From a virus, in IMG/VR virus record IMGVR_UViG_3300048930_000097, positions 1-21,051 of that record: DNA of 21,051 nucleotides, one strand, 5' to 3'. Below, piece after piece: positions 6,243 through 13,281 of the stretch (positions are counted from its first letter, which is position 1; the number at the start of each line of letters is the position of its first letter). The notes beneath the pieces are model-generated. The model ran no database searches, was not told where the DNA came from, and saw only the letters and a list, made by a program, of their open reading frames with translations. A program made the translations under genes and the position numbers.

Positions 6243-7801
6243 GCTGGTTCAATCGATACATCGTCGGCGCCTTCTCGCCGCGTCGCGCACTGATGCGTGA
6301 GCGCTACGCGAAGGGGCTCAGGGCGTACTACGAGGCCGCTGAGCCCTCGCGGATGCGCAAGACGCGCACCGACCGACGTAGTGCCAACGCGCTTAACGAA
6401 CGGGCCATCGTGCCGATCCGTACGACAGCGAGGCACCTAGACGAGAACTACGATATCGCCTCTGGCATCCTCGACGTTCTGGTCGCGAATGTCGTGGGCA
6501 CCGGCATTCAGCCGGAGCCGCAAGTGATGATGGCCGATGGCACGCCGGCCGAGGTCGTCAATCGCCGGCTGCTACAGATCTTCGAGGACTGGCGATTCTT
6601 CCCGGAAGTCACGGGACAGCACGACTATTACGGTCAGCAAAGCGTGACCGCGCGGTCATGGCTGAGGGACGGTGAGTGCTTCACGCAGCGCATTATCGGC
6701 ACGGTCCCGGGCCTCGATCACGGGACGATCGTGCCGTACTCGCTCGAGGCGCTAGAGGCGGACTTCGTGCCGGTCGACTACAGCGACTCGGCACTCGGCA
6801 TCACCCAGGGTGTTGAGCTCTCGGCATGGGGGCGGCCGCGTGCGTATCACGTATTCAAGCATCACCCGGGCGACGGCATCATGGTCACGGCCGAGCGCAA
6901 GCGCGTGCCGAGCGATCGCATGATGCACCTGGCCTTTCGAAAGCGCCTGCACCAGGTGCGCGGCATGTCGGTGTTCGCCACGATCATCAATCGCCTCGAG
7001 GACATCAAAGGAGTCGACGAGGACGAGCGACTGGCGGCGCGCGTGGCAGCCGCGATGGCGGCGGTCATCAAGAAGGGCTCGCCGGATGGATATGAAGCGC
7101 CGGACGAGATCGGCGCCGATGGATTGCCGGTGGCACGTCAGATGCAGTTCGAGGGCGGCATCATCTTCGACGACCTGCGTCCCGGAGAATCCGTCGAGAC
7201 GATCGACACGAAGCGGCCGAACAATGCGCTGATTCCGTTTCGCGACGCTCAGCTCAAGGCAATCGCTGCTGGCGCCGGCTCGTCGTATTCGTCGATCTCG
7301 AAGAACTACGACGGGACCTACTCGGCGCAGCGCCAGGAGCTGGTCGAGCACTACATGCTCTACCAGATGCTGGCGTCGCCGTTCGTCTATCGGTACTGCC
7401 AGCCGGTTTGGGACGGGCTTGTCGACGCTTCGCTTGCGAGTGGCGCACTGATCCTGCCGGCCGGCGTGAACCGGGAAACCCTGTACGACTGCACGCACAC
7501 CGGGCCGGCCATGCCGTGGGTGGATCCGGAGAAGGAAGTCAACGCGCAGATCCTCGCGATGCAGTGGCGGCTTACCTCGCGCTCGAGCGTTATCCGTGCG
7601 CGCGGCGACAACCCGGACCAGGTCAACCGCGAGATCGTGCGAGACGCGGCCGAAATGGAGCGTCTCGGCATCCAGTTCATGGACGGCGCCGCGGCGCTCG
7701 AGCGTGGTGCCGACGAGGGTGCACGGCGGCGCAAGGCCGCCGATGCATTGACGCGCGGCCCCCATCTGCTCAACACCGTCCGCCCCTCACTGCGGGCATA
7801 A
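6239..7801 (+). CDS. Portal protein, lambda gpB family
   Basis: A 520-residue protein close to lambda gpB (533), forming the dodecameric ring through which DNA enters and to which the tail joins. The N-terminus (MSWFNRYIVGAFSPRRAL) and the early RRSANALNERAIVPIRTTARHLDENYDIASGILD block are typical of this family, as are VVGTGIQPEP, the WLRDGECF motif, a QVRGMSVFA segment and the SYSSISKNYDGTYSAQRQELVE region. The start is ATG 6239 in an ATGA overlap with the gpW-like gene; the longer in-frame ORF from 6161 would run through gpW and is unlikely. The C-terminal ~40 residues are charged and poorly structured, usual for this family, where the portal end is trimmed by the head protease. Confidence 0.93.
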   Translation: MSWFNRYIVGAFSPRRALMRERYAKGLRAYYEAAEPSRMRKTRTDRRSANALNERAIVPIRTTARHLDENYDIASGILDVLVANVVGTGIQPEPQVMMADGTPAEVVNRRLLQIFEDWRFFPEVTGQHDYYGQQSVTARSWLRDGECFTQRIIGTVPGLDHGTIVPYSLEALEADFVPVDYSDSALGITQGVELSAWGRPRAYHVFKHHPGDGIMVTAERKRVPSDRMMHLAFRKRLHQVRGMSVFATIINRLEDIKGVDEDERLAARVAAAMAAVIKKGSPDGYEAPDEIGADGLPVARQMQFEGGIIFDDLRPGESVETIDTKRPNNALIPFRDAQLKAIAAGAGSSYSSISKNYDGTYSAQRQELVEHYMLYQMLASPFVYRYCQPVWDGLVDASLASGALILPAGVNRETLYDCTHTGPAMPWVDPEKEVNAQILAMQWRLTSRSSVIRARGDNPDQVNREIVRDAAEMERLGIQFMDGAAALERGADEGARRRKAADALTRGPHLLNTVRPSLRA

Positions 7802-7810
7802 GGAGTCACA

Positions 7811-9901
7811 GTGCCAATTCAAGTACTTGCCCGCGCGGGCGGCCGCGCGGAGATTCTGATCCATGAGCCGATCGGGGAGAACTGGTACGGCGACGGTTTC
7901 ACGTCGAAGCGCTTCGACGCCGATCTCAATGCGCTGGGTGACGTGGCCGAAATTCTCGTTCGCATCAACTCGCCGGGCGGCGCCGTGTGGGATGGGTTGG
8001 CGATCTTCAATGCGCTGAAAGATCACCCGGCGCGCGTCGAGGTCGTCGTGGAAGGCGTTGCCGCTTCCATCGCCTCCGTGATCGCGATGTCCGGCGACAC
8101 GATTCGCATGGGCGAAGGCGCCATGATGATGATTCACAACCCGTGGACCGTCGCGATTGGCGATGCCGATGACATGCGCGGCGTCGCGGAAATGCTCGAC
8201 AAGGTCGGCGAGTCACTGCTCGACGTATATGAGAAGCGCACAGGCCTCGCGCGCGCCGAGATTCGCACCATGCTCGATGCCGAGACCTGGCTGACCGCCA
8301 CCGAGGCGGTCGAGAAGGGTTTTGCGGACGAGGCTGCGGCCGCGGAGACCGAGCAGGACGAAGCAGCGGCCGCGCTGCATACCGAGCATCGCGAGCGCTT
8401 TGCGCGCCTCGCCTCTGATTTCCGTCGCAAGACGGATTCAACTCCGCTGCGGATCGCCGCGGCGGCCTTCCAGTCGGTGAAAGCCGACGCAACTCCCCGT
8501 AAGGAGACGACGATGCCTGACAAGGCAACTGCGTCGGTGGAAAACGCCGACCTCGAGAACGCTCGCCGCGAAGGTGAGCAGACCGCCATCAAGGCGGAAA
8601 CGGAACGCCGCCGGCAGATTCGTGATGCATTCGGAGTGTTCTCCGACGCGCACCGCGAGCTGCTCGACGAGTGCATCGATGATCCGAAGATCTCGGCCGA
8701 TGCTGCACGAGCCCGCCTTCTGGCGAAGCTCGGGGACGGTGTGGAGCCGCTGGCCTCGGTATCGCCGGGCCGCGATGCCTCGGAGGGCTTCATGGAGGGC
8801 GCCGGTAAGGCGCTGGCCATCCGCGCTGGCCTCGAAGCGCGGCCCGATCGCGGCAACGAGTACAGCGGCATGACGCTGTCCGATCTGGCCGCCAAGGCGC
8901 TGAGCATTCGCGGCATCAGCGTCAAGGGGCTCACGCGCGATGGCATTGCGCGACGAGTGCTTGCCTCGCAGACGACGAGCGACTTCCCGTCGCTGCTCGC
9001 GAACACGGCCGGCAAGGTGCTGCGCAATGCGTACAGCAACTATCCGAACACGTGGCAGCAGTGGGCGGCTGCTGGCCAGGTCTCGGACTTCAAGGTCCAC
9101 TCGCGCATCCAGCTCGGCTCGTTCAACAACCTCGACACCATTGTCGAGGGCGGCGAGTACACCTACGGCGGCCTGAAGGAAGAGGCCGAGAGCGCGCAGG
9201 CGGTGACGAAGGGCAAGGCGCTGTTGCTCACTCGTCAGATGGTCGTGAATGACGACCTGGGTGGCTTCACGCGTCGCGCGTTCCTCATGGGCCGCGCGGC
9301 GGCGCGCAGCGTCAACACAGACGCTTATGCGTTCCTGACGGGCGGCACGAGCAATCACGGCCCGACGAGCGGCGATGGCGGCCAGTACTTCAACGCCAAC
9401 GCACCCTCGGCCTCTGGCAGTGGCCACGGGAACCTGACGGACAGCGGGACGGCGATCACGACCGCGTCGATCGCGCTCGGTCGCAAGACCATGCGCGTGC
9501 AGAAGGACAAGAGCGTGCGCGAGACGCTCAACATCCTGCCGAAGGTGCTGCTGTGCTCGGCGACGAAGGAGGACATCGCCTGGGCGGTGCTGAACTCGAC
9601 GTCGGACTTCGGCAGCTCGCAGGCGAATCCGGGCAAAAAGAACTACGCGGCGGATGTCGCGAAGCTCACGCTGGTCACGGATCCGTACCTCGACGGCATC
9701 AACTCGGCGCTGCCCTGGTACCTCTTCGCCGATCCGAACGACATCGCGGCCTTCGAGGTCGTGTTCCTGGACGGCGTGCAGACGCCGTTCCTCGACGAGA
9801 TGGTGGACTTCGACACCGACTCGATGAAGTTCAAGGTGCGCCTCGACTACGGCATCGCCTGCGGCGACTGGCGTGCGGGGTATCTGAACGACGGCGCCTG
9901 A
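7811..9901 (+). CDS. ClpP-like prohead protease fused to scaffold and major capsid protein
   Basis: One 696-residue frame carries three parts. Residues 1-~200 are a ClpP/S49-like protease: INSPGGAVWDG (53-62), nucleophile Ser86 in GVAASIAS, and His109 in MMMIHNP. Residues ~235-385 are charged and helical (for example ENARREGEQ) and probably act as scaffold/delta domain. Residues ~385-696 are the major head protein, resembling the Mu gpT-type fold (NTWQQWAAAGQVSDFK, GEYTYGGLKEEAES, ending GDWRAGYLNDGA). GTG 7811 is preceded by AAGGAG. Inside, a strong ribosome site and ATG (8513) allow the capsid part to be made separately. In lambda C, Nu3 and E are separate genes. A terminator-like hairpin follows the stop. 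Confidence 0.9.
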   Translation: MPIQVLARAGGRAEILIHEPIGENWYGDGFTSKRFDADLNALGDVAEILVRINSPGGAVWDGLAIFNALKDHPARVEVVVEGVAASIASVIAMSGDTIRMGEGAMMMIHNPWTVAIGDADDMRGVAEMLDKVGESLLDVYEKRTGLARAEIRTMLDAETWLTATEAVEKGFADEAAAAETEQDEAAAALHTEHRERFARLASDFRRKTDSTPLRIAAAAFQSVKADATPRKETTMPDKATASVENADLENARREGEQTAIKAETERRRQIRDAFGVFSDAHRELLDECIDDPKISADAARARLLAKLGDGVEPLASVSPGRDASEGFMEGAGKALAIRAGLEARPDRGNEYSGMTLSDLAAKALSIRGISVKGLTRDGIARRVLASQTTSDFPSLLANTAGKVLRNAYSNYPNTWQQWAAAGQVSDFKVHSRIQLGSFNNLDTIVEGGEYTYGGLKEEAESAQAVTKGKALLLTRQMVVNDDLGGFTRRAFLMGRAAARSVNTDAYAFLTGGTSNHGPTSGDGGQYFNANAPSASGSGHGNLTDSGTAITTASIALGRKTMRVQKDKSVRETLNILPKVLLCSATKEDIAWAVLNSTSDFGSSQANPGKKNYAADVAKLTLVTDPYLDGINSALPWYLFADPNDIAAFEVVFLDGVQTPFLDEMVDFDTDSMKFKVRLDYGIACGDWRAGYLNDGA
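8501..8515 (+). promoter_or_regulatory. Internal ribosome binding site and start for separate scaffold-capsid product
   Basis: AAGGAG at 8501-8506 sits six bases before an in-frame ATG at 8513-8515 (Met235 of the fusion), as good a site as any in the operon. It falls exactly at the junction between the protease domain and the charged scaffold-like segment. Initiation here would give a 462-residue scaffold-capsid protein without the protease, parallel to lambda Nu3 starting inside C. Production is inferred. Confidence 0.65.
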
Positions 9902-9933
9902 TAGGCCGTCGATCGAGCGATCTGATGATTCTT

Positions 9934-9960
9934 GGGGCCGCATTCGCGGCCCCCTTTCTT
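9934..9960 (+). terminator. Terminator-like hairpin after the capsid gene
   Basis: GGGGCCGC (9934-9941) pairs perfectly with GCGGCCCC (9946-9953) around an ATTC loop and is followed by CTTTCTT. The stem is 8 bp and fully GC. The run of T is interrupted, so it may be a partial terminator, an attenuator or a 3' stabiliser of the abundant capsid mRNA. Confidence 0.7.
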
Positions 9961-9985
9961 TCCATCTCCCTGAAGGAGAACTTCG

Positions 9986-10357
9986 ATGACTGACAAGTTC
10001 GTCGCCCGTGGCGACGTGATGAACTACGTGGCTGGCGGGACGATTACCTCCGGCCAGGTCGTGGTAACCGGCCACACGCTGGGCGTGGCGCTGAAGGGCG
10101 GCGGCTCTGGCGATACGATCCCGGTGGCGATCGAGGGCGTGTTCGAACTGCCCAAGGTCTCGGCGGCCGTGTTTGCGATCGGCGAGAAGCTGGTCTTCGA
10201 CGTCTCGGCCGCTGCCGGCGCTGGCGAGTTCGATGACTCGGCGGCCTCCCCGGCGACTGGCGACATCACCGGCGGTGCTATCGCGATGCGTGCGGGTCTC
10301 AACACCGAGACCACGTGCCTCGTGAAGCTCACGCCGGGCAACGCGACCAAGACCTGA
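9986..10357 (+). CDS. DUF2190-family capsid decoration/stabilisation protein
   Basis: A 123-residue beta-rich protein in the gpD position, directly after the capsid gene. The DUF2190 pattern is clear: an N-terminal FVARGDVMNYVAGGTITSGQVVV, then VALKGGGSGDTIPVAIEGVFELPK and a TCLVKLTPG end. Members of this family are small phage proteins regularly encoded beside major capsid genes and are generally considered head cement or decoration proteins, which fits here. The ATG has GAAGGAG (9972-9978) seven bases upstream. The gene is bracketed by two GC-rich hairpins, so it may have its own mRNA segment with level or stability different from the flanking genes. Confidence 0.87.
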   Translation: MTDKFVARGDVMNYVAGGTITSGQVVVTGHTLGVALKGGGSGDTIPVAIEGVFELPKVSAAVFAIGEKLVFDVSAAAGAGEFDDSAASPATGDITGGAIAMRAGLNTETTCLVKLTPGNATKT

Positions 10358-10365
10358 TGACAGCG

Positions 10366-10390
10366 GGGCCGGGGAAACCCGGCCCTTTCT
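10366..10390 (+). terminator. Terminator-like hairpin after the decoration gene
   Basis: GGGCCGGG (10366-10373) pairs with CCCGGCCC (10378-10385) around a GAAA tetraloop and is followed by TTTCT. It occupies nearly the whole gap before the FII-like GTG start and matches the form of the hairpin after the capsid gene. Confidence 0.68.
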
Positions 10391-10393
10391 CCC

Positions 10394-10678
10394 GTGCTCA
10401 TCTCCGACGCGACCAATCTTCGCATGCTCAAGTCGTGCGGAGCCGTGCCAGTGCGCCACGACGCCGGCGAGTTCTGGGCGATCTTTGACAACGGCTACCT
10501 CGGCATCGCTGCTGCGGATATCGATGTCGAAGAACGAGGCCCGCGCCTGACGTGCCGGACCAGCGACGTTCAGTCGCTTCGCAAAGACGCCGCGCTCGAC
10601 GTGTGCAACGCGACTTATCGCCTGCTGCGCCACGAGCCGGACGGCACGGGAATGTCGACCCTCATCCTGAAGGAATGA
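10394..10678 (+). CDS. FII-like head-tail joining protein
   Basis: A 94-residue protein in the FII position. Its core aligns by eye with the lambda FII (Phage_attach) pattern: AIFDNGYLGIAAADIDVEERGPRLTCRTSDV, then LRKDAALDVCNATYRLLRHEPDGTGMSTLIL, comparable to lambda RTDEVRQLRRGDTLTIGEE and DRVSPDDGGSCHLWL. FII builds the platform to which the finished tail binds. The only near start is GTG 10394 (an in-frame stop lies at 10358-10360; the next start is ATG 10424). No ribosome binding site is visible and the leader is filled by a hairpin, so translation may depend on reinitiation. It is somewhat shorter than lambda FII (117). The next gene follows after one base. Confidence 0.76.
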   Translation: MLISDATNLRMLKSCGAVPVRHDAGEFWAIFDNGYLGIAAADIDVEERGPRLTCRTSDVQSLRKDAALDVCNATYRLLRHEPDGTGMSTLILKE

Positions 10679-10679
10679 C

Positions 10680-11129
10680 ATGCACCGCGCCTTGCAGGTC
10701 GTCAATGCCGCCAGGAATTTGATTGCGGCCGAGGCCACAACGGCCAGTGTTTACCGACATCGCGTCCTTTCGCTGAACGATGACGAGCAGGAACTGCCGG
10801 CGATCTCGGTGCGTGTCGGCACGGACACGCCCGTCGCAGACGGTGGGCAGGGTTCGATGCAGTTCATCGATTCGCTGCAAGAGATGCTCGTCGACGCCAT
10901 CGCCAAAGGCGACAGCGAAGACGACGTGCTCGAATCGCTGCTTTTGCTACGTGCGCAGATTCATCAGGCACTACAGGCCGACGTGACACTCGGTCTTGCC
11001 TTCGTCACGGACACTGCATACGGCGGCGCCAGCGCGCCGGACCTTGCCGCGGGTGGCGCCCGTCTCGTCGGCAGCCTCTCTACGCGGTGGGTCGTGCGCT
11101 ACCGCATGAACTTCACCGATCCCAATTAG
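10680..11129 (+). CDS. Tail terminator protein, gpU-like
   Basis: A 149-residue protein directly after the FII-like gene. The tail terminator caps the growing tube and joins it to the head. The architecture agrees with gpU: N-terminal helix (LQVVNAARNLIAAEA), a strand ELPAISVRVG, a central helical region with SEDDVLESLLLLRAQIHQAL, and a final WVVRYRMNF strand like the lambda LTYVITYEM end. Similarity is by layout, not strong motifs, so the call is moderate. The start is supported by GAAGGA overlapping the FII stop. The next gene is an HNH insertion; the tube gene follows it, as U-V in lambda. Confidence 0.72.
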   Translation: MHRALQVVNAARNLIAAEATTASVYRHRVLSLNDDEQELPAISVRVGTDTPVADGGQGSMQFIDSLQEMLVDAIAKGDSEDDVLESLLLLRAQIHQALQADVTLGLAFVTDTAYGGASAPDLAAGGARLVGSLSTRWVVRYRMNFTDPN

Positions 11130-11140
11130 GAAAGATTTAG

Positions 11141-11707
11141 ATGACTTATCTGGATTCCGTGGATCTAGAGAAGCGGCGCGAACGTAAGCGAGAAAGTACT
11201 CGCAAATGGCGCATGTTGAATCCAGAGAAATCGCGCGAAAGTGAGATCAGATATCGAGAGGCCAATCGCGAAAAGATACGCGAAAGGAGTCGCGCGTGGC
11301 ACGCGGCCAACGGTGCAGCATGGCGTGCGGCAAATATAGAAAAACTCCGCGAGAGCGCACGCAATTGGTATGCCGCCAACGCAGAGAAGGCCCGTTGGCA
11401 AGCTAGAGCGCACAAGCGAAAGCGCGCCGGCCTACCTGAACCTACGCGTCCGCAGCCGGCTTCTTGCGAGTGCTGCGGCGGTCCGCCACAGGGCATCGGC
11501 AAGCAGCACGGCACTCTGCATCTGGATCACGATCATAAGACCGGCGCATTCCGCGGGTGGCTCTGCAGTAAATGCAATCACGCTCTCGGCTTGTTGGGAG
11601 ATGATATTGCCGGAGTAGACCGCGCGCGTTCATATCTGCTTAAACACGCAGCATGCAACGTGCAGAATGCTTTTGCAGGTTTCCTGCTGGATCAAAATGT
11701 AAACTGA
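11141..11707 (+). CDS. Free-standing HNH endonuclease, endonuclease VII-like fold
   Basis: A 188-residue basic protein. Residues 10-95 are helical and built of imperfect repeats such as REANREKIRERSRAW and AANIEKLRESARNWY, a likely DNA-binding arm. Residues 105-160 hold the nuclease: C109/C112 (CECC), LHLDHDHKTGAFRG (126-139) and LCSKCNHALGLL (141-152), the zinc-bound beta-beta-alpha HNH of the phage T4 endonuclease VII-like group. It has its own AGGA site, and sits between the U- and V-like genes where lambda has none, with base composition less GC-rich than its neighbours. It is probably a mobile homing-type gene; a genome resolution or packaging role is less likely because of its location in the tail block. 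Confidence 0.85.
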   Translation: MTYLDSVDLEKRRERKRESTRKWRMLNPEKSRESEIRYREANREKIRERSRAWHAANGAAWRAANIEKLRESARNWYAANAEKARWQARAHKRKRAGLPEPTRPQPASCECCGGPPQGIGKQHGTLHLDHDHKTGAFRGWLCSKCNHALGLLGDDIAGVDRARSYLLKHAACNVQNAFAGFLLDQNVN

Positions 11708-11717
11708 GGAAACTGAC

Positions 11718-12680
11718 ATGGCTCATGGATTAATCAAGAGGGAGCTGATTCAGGCAAGAATTGAATCGACCTACGGCACCGATCCTGGCGCGTTCGCAGG
11801 CACCGACACGGTGCTCGTGCGCAACATCACGCATCAGCCGGATCGGCTGCGCATGGTGCAGCGTGGTGCGATTCGCACAAGCCTCGGGGAATTGCAGCAT
11901 ATCTACGGCGGAATGCTGCAGGCGATTAGCTTCGAGTGCGAGGTGAAAGGCTCAGGCACGGCCGGAACAGCGCCGGAGATCGACGTGTTCCTTCGCGCCT
12001 GCGGGCTGCAGGTGACGAATGTCCCTGCCACATCCGACACGTATGCGCCGCGATCGTCAGGGCTGGAAAGCTGCACGATCTACTACCATGAAGCGGCAGC
12101 CGGTGCGAATACGCAAGTACGCCACATCCTGCTCGGTTGTCGCGGCAACGTGGAATTCGTGTGGACGACCGGCGACATTCTGCTCGCGCGGTTCACCATG
12201 CTCGGTAAGCGATCGGGCGCACCGACCGATCAGACGCTGCCGACACCGACGTATGACGCGACCGTGCCGCAAGCGGTGAAGGGGCTCGCCACGACCATTG
12301 GTGGGGTGAGCGGACTCGTCGTGCAGAACTACACGCTGAATCTCAACAACGAGATCATCGTGCCGGACAACCTGAACGACAGCGAGGGCTACGGGCAGGT
12401 GATGATTGCCGGTCGCGATCCGACGCTGGAAGTGAACCGTCACACCGAGCTCGTGGCGACGCTCGCGCCGTGGGCCGATCTGGCAGCCGGGACGGCTCGT
12501 GCCTTTGCGTCTGGGACGCTCGGCGGGACAGCTGGCAATCGCATCGCCTTGACAGCCGGGCAGATGCACTATCGCGGTATCACGCAGGCCGATGATTCCG
12601 GTGTGCGTACCAATGCCTTTTCGTTCGGTCTGCACGAGACCAGCACGATCGATACCGAATTCACGCTGGCGTTCACCTGA
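11718..12680 (+). CDS. Tail tube protein (gpV-position, Phage_tube_2-like)
   Basis: A 320-residue protein between the U-like and G-like genes, where the major tail protein belongs. The sequence is beta-rich with the phage tube family pattern: an N-terminal ARIESTYGTDPGAFAGTDTVLV opening, a hydrophobic LLGCRGNVEFVWTTGDI centre, VVQNYTLNLNNEIIVPDN, and an IDTEFTLAFT C-terminus. This size is nearer the long tube proteins of many non-lambda siphoviruses than lambda gpV (246). No sheath gene follows, so a siphovirus is expected. ATG 11718 has GAGGAA eight bases upstream. The stop TGA overlaps the next ATG (TGATG), so the chaperone is translationally coupled. Confidence 0.85.
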   Translation: MAHGLIKRELIQARIESTYGTDPGAFAGTDTVLVRNITHQPDRLRMVQRGAIRTSLGELQHIYGGMLQAISFECEVKGSGTAGTAPEIDVFLRACGLQVTNVPATSDTYAPRSSGLESCTIYYHEAAAGANTQVRHILLGCRGNVEFVWTTGDILLARFTMLGKRSGAPTDQTLPTPTYDATVPQAVKGLATTIGGVSGLVVQNYTLNLNNEIIVPDNLNDSEGYGQVMIAGRDPTLEVNRHTELVATLAPWADLAAGTARAFASGTLGGTAGNRIALTAGQMHYRGITQADDSGVRTNAFSFGLHETSTIDTEFTLAFT

Positions 12681-12997
12681 TGGAACTCGCGAAAAAACTC
12701 GAACCGGCGTGGTTCGATTACGAGGATGCAGGTTTTCTGTGCAAGCCTCTCACGGCCGCGCAGAAACTCAGCGCGTATTCGGCCATCGAGTCCGAGGACT
12801 ACGGCGATGCTTATGCACGCATGGTGCGATCGGCCGTCACTGACTGGCGCGGCATCACGGTTGACGGTGCGTCGGTAGCGTTCAGTCTCGCGGCGCTCGA
12901 CGACCTGTTCAGTGACGAGCGCAACGCTACGCTGCTGATGCACCTCGGCACCTTCATCGCCAATCGCGCGCGGGTCAGCGACCCAAAAAAATCATAG
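12680..12997 (+). CDS. Tail assembly chaperone G-like (zero frame)
   Basis: A 105-residue protein located between the tube and tape-measure genes, as lambda G. It starts in a TGATG overlap with the tube gene and has no ribosome site of its own. Sequence is helical with an acidic ESEDYGDAYARM segment and ends DPKKS. The last lysine codons lie in a slippery A AAA AAA run, so most ribosomes should end here and a minority continue in the -1 frame to give the GT form. G and GT coat the tape measure and recruit tube subunits. The family itself diverges quickly; position and the frameshift site are the main support. Confidence 0.85.
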   Translation: MELAKKLEPAWFDYEDAGFLCKPLTAAQKLSAYSAIESEDYGDAYARMVRSAVTDWRGITVDGASVAFSLAALDDLFSDERNATLLMHLGTFIANRARVSDPKKS

Positions 12998-13281
12998 GGG
13001 CGATCGCAGTCGCCCTGATCCCAGACTGGGCACCGTGCGGAAACTGCGACTGTCGCGATGGGGTGAACCCCATTCCCAACAAGTGGGAAGTGAAGGACGT
13101 GTTCAGCACCAATCGTTGCCCGCGTCGCGATCAACCCGATGACTGGCCGCTCATGCTGGATCTGCTGCATCACTACCGCAGCGGTCACTTGTGGGTGTCT
13201 GGCGGGCTATCCGATCAGCCGGCGGCCTATATCGAAACCATGTCTCTCATCGAAACCTGGGTGAACAAGCTCCGTGCCTAA
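12680..13281 (+). CDS. Tail assembly chaperone GT fusion by -1 frameshift
   Basis: At A AAA AAA (12985-12991) a -1 slip joins 104 G residues to 96 residues read from 12991 to 13278, giving a 200-residue protein with stop TAA at 13279. The T part opens IIGAIAVALIPDWAPCGNCDC and ends IETWVNKLRA; it contains four cysteines (CGNCDC and NRCP), which could bind a metal. No independent ribosome site or start codon is needed for T; the only internal start (GTG 13063) lacks one. The arrangement equals lambda G/GT: T recruits the tube protein while G holds the tape measure. The tape-measure GTG at 13274 overlaps its stop by 8 bases. Confidence 0.85.
12985..13015 (+). promoter_or_regulatory. Programmed -1 frameshift element (slippery A AAA AAA plus hairpin)
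   Basis: The heptamer 12985-12991 is in the correct frame (CCA AAA AAA TCA TAG). After a six-base spacer that contains the zero-frame stop, GGGCGA (12998-13003) pairs with TCGCCC (13010-13015) around a TCGCAG loop. The spacer length and 6-bp stem suit frameshift stimulation. Confidence 0.85.

Noticed and set aside
6752-7765. A 337-codon minus-strand frame
   Set aside because: It lies wholly within the portal gene and shows no recognisable protein pattern.
8438-10738. A 766-codon open frame on the minus strand
   Set aside because: It runs antisense to well-supported protease-capsid, DUF2190 and FII-like genes. Its translation is Arg/His/Ala-rich without domains, as expected from high third-position GC.
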